Assembly: GCA_024683115.1 (NCBI GenBank)
Contig: JAIKYM010000115.1
Span: 1 to 5,246, forward strand
Length of the DNA stretch: 5,246 nt
Origin: Bacilli bacterium
GTDB lineage: Bacteria > Bacillota_I > Bacilli_A > RF39 > UBA660
Direction: 5' to 3'
A program made the translations under genes and the position numbers. Positions 4,444 through 5,246 of the stretch are shown in pieces (position 1 is the first letter of the stretch; each line of letters opens with the position of its first letter). The notes below the pieces were generated by a model. That model ran no database searches. It saw nothing but the letters and a program-made list of their open reading frames with translations, and was not told where the DNA came from.

Positions 4444-4725
4444 TTAATTAGAAGATACATCAATGATTAATTCACCATCTTTTGTATATAAGTACTTCTC
4501 TCTAGCATACTTAGCAACATATTCAGGATCTTGCATTCGATTAACTTCATCTGATAGTTCATCTTCTTTATTGACTAATTTATTATATTTTTCTTCTAAT
4601 TGTTTTCTAGTTTCATTATTCTTATTAATTTGAACCCAACTATTAAAACAAGTAAGGAATAACACACTTACCATCAATGCCATAGACGTAATATAAATTG
4701 TTAATCTAATACGTATCTTACTCAT
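4444..4725 (-). CDS. DivIC/FtsB-type septum formation protein
   Basis: The 93-residue product fits the DivIC/FtsB/FtsL-B family of bitopic division proteins, which join with FtsL and the DivIB/FtsQ protein at the septum. It has a basic cytoplasmic start (MSKIRIR), one membrane helix at about 8-29, a heptad-like coiled coil at about 32-65 (NNETRKQLEEKYNKLVNKEDELSDEV), and the signature end DPEYVAKYAREKYLYTKDGELII (66-88), which is diagnostic. Length is normal. AGGAG (4735-4739) lies 9 nt from the ATG. It lies between spoVG and ssrA. Whether it is the DivIC or FtsB orthologue cannot be told from this sequence alone, so no symbol is given. Confidence 0.92.
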   Translation of the reverse strand: MSKIRIRLTIYITSMALMVSVLFLTCFNSWVQINKNNETRKQLEEKYNKLVNKEDELSDEVNRMQDPEYVAKYAREKYLYTKDGELIIDVSSN

Positions 4726-4745
4726 CTCAATAATCTCCTATAACA

Positions 4746-4751
4746 AGTATA
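4746..4751 (-). promoter_or_regulatory. Possible -10 box of the divIC/ftsB-like gene
   Basis: TATACT on the minus strand lies 7 bp upstream of AGGAG. No good -35 is present at 16-18 bp (TTACTT is the best). Since the previous gene ends in a terminator at 4821-4845, a promoter between 4740 and 4820 is needed, and this is the best candidate. Confidence 0.4.
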
Positions 4752-4820
4752 CACCAATATGTAAAGACAAGTAAGATTTACGTTTTAATTTATATTTCGT
4801 TTACATTCATTTTTACACAA

Positions 4821-4845
4821 AATAAAAAGACCAAAAGGCCTTTTT
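4821..4845 (-). terminator. Terminator of spoVG
   Basis: On the minus strand AAAAAGGCC and GGTCTTTTT pair over 9 bp (one G-U) around TTTT (4833-4836), followed by a short T-rich tail. The stem begins 11 nt after the spoVG stop codon. The A and T runs on both sides could let it work in both directions. Confidence 0.85.
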
Positions 4846-4856
4846 ACAGTTCATAA

Positions 4857-5141
4857 TTATTCTTCAGTCTCTTCTTGTGCAGCTTTTTCCTTTTCGTATT
4901 CAGGAATGATAGCATCTACAAAGATTTGTCTAGCTTCTTGATTAATTGGGTGAGCTATATCTCTGTATTCGCCTGGAGCAACTTCTTTAGAAGGCATAGC
5001 TAAGAATAGACCTTTAGTACCTTCTAGTACTCTTATGTCATGGATAACGAATTGATCATCAATTGTTACTTGGGCAAAAGCTCTCATCTTAGAGTTATTG
5101 TTCTTCTCTGTAATATGAATTTTTACATTAGTAATTTTCAT
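4857..5141 (-). CDS. spoVG: Septation and sporulation regulator SpoVG
   Basis: SpoVG is a small nucleic-acid-binding regulator, known for effects on septation, sporulation and, in pathogens, capsule and virulence genes. The product aligns by eye along its whole length with Bacillus SpoVG: MKITNVKIHI, then MRAFAQVTIDDQFVIHDIRV, then GLFLAMPSK, then GEYRDIAHPIN, ending in a helix and an acidic tail. Two ATGs are adjacent (5142-5144 and 5139-5141). The second gives 94 residues, matches the usual family N-terminus (M-x-[IV]-T) and lies 7 nt from the GAGG of GAGAGGTGAC, so it is taken as the start. It has its own promoter and terminator and so is transcribed alone. Presence does not prove sporulation, since the gene occurs in non-sporulating lineages. 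Confidence 0.97.
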   Translation of the reverse strand: MKITNVKIHITEKNNNSKMRAFAQVTIDDQFVIHDIRVLEGTKGLFLAMPSKEVAPGEYRDIAHPINQEARQIFVDAIIPEYEKEKAAQEETEE

Positions 5142-5167
5142 CATGTCACCTCTCTATTATATATATT

Positions 5168-5197
5168 ATTATAAAACAAATTAATGTTAAAAATCAA
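5168..5197 (-). promoter_or_regulatory. Promoter of spoVG
   Basis: On the minus strand TTGATT (5192-5197; 4 of 6) is followed after 18 bp by a perfect TATAAT (5168-5173). The start near 5161 gives a leader of about 20 nt holding GAGAGGTGA. This looks like a housekeeping sigma-A promoter; I see no sigma-H type boxes, which drive spoVG in Bacillus. Confidence 0.6.
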
Positions 5198-5214
5198 TAA
5201 ATATTATGAAAATG

Positions 5215-5225
5215 ACTTGACAAGT
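5215..5225. promoter_or_regulatory. ACTTG-A-CAAGT dyad upstream of spoVG
   Basis: A perfect 11-bp dyad about 20 bp upstream of the spoVG -35 box. Its half-sites are those of the DUF6442-xre dyads but in the opposite order, so it is not the same site type. It could be an upstream regulatory site or belong to a gene beyond the window. Confidence 0.25.
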
Positions 5226-5246
5226 TCAACAAACACTTCATAACTT

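Noticed and set aside
5217..5246. Plus-strand TTGACA at 5217-5222 as the promoter of a divergent gene
   Set aside because: No good -10 is seen at 16-18 bp before the window ends, and the hexamer is part of an ACTTG-A-CAAGT dyad; undecidable here.

Overview
This AT-rich window (low G+C by eye) carries every convincing gene on the minus strand, packed into short operons with strong AGGAGG-type ribosome binding sites, sigma-A-like promoters and compact hairpin/T-run terminators. The gene content (SpoVG, a DivIC/FtsB-type septum protein, a tmRNA, a DUF6442/Xre pair, an Xre regulator of the short Firmicute type) points to a low-G+C Firmicute or Bacilli lineage. The tmRNA tag ends in ALAFA, which recalls mollicute tags, but tryptophan is encoded by TGG and TGA is used as a stop (820-822), so the code is standard. 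An uncultured Bacilli lineage near the Mollicutes, or an erysipelotrich/clostridial relative, would fit; this placement is inference.

Reading in the direction of transcription (right to left): spoVG (5141-4857) has its own promoter and terminator. A DivIC/FtsB-like gene (4725-4444) follows, then the ssrA tmRNA (4397-4035), whose promoter overlaps a perfect 22-bp dyad and which ends at a hairpin terminator. Next is a transglutaminase-like putative cysteine peptidase gene (3976-3317), closed by a terminator that touches the -35 box of the following operon. That operon encodes a three-helix membrane protein of the DUF6442 type (3224-2904) and, one base later and without its own Shine-Dalgarno, a 68-aa Xre regulator (2902-2696). 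Two related dyads (AAGT-nn-ACTT core) sit in the promoter spacer and over the start region, a good candidate for autoregulation.

A dCMP deaminase (2533-1946, start corrected from an upstream TTG) and a 65-aa helical protein of unknown function (1908-1711) come next, ending at a terminator. The last operon encodes a membrane-anchored double-thioredoxin-fold protein with a CNFC motif (1602-820), a YokE-like PH-domain protein (815-378) and a single-pass membrane protein that is cut off (388-77). 

The left edge (1-354) is abnormal: bases 1-88 are an exact reverse complement of 267-354, with 178 bp between. This copies the start of the last gene back onto the opposite strand and replaces that gene's true 3' end. 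It is most simply a foldback chimera at a contig end, so the annotation left of about position 89 should not be trusted.
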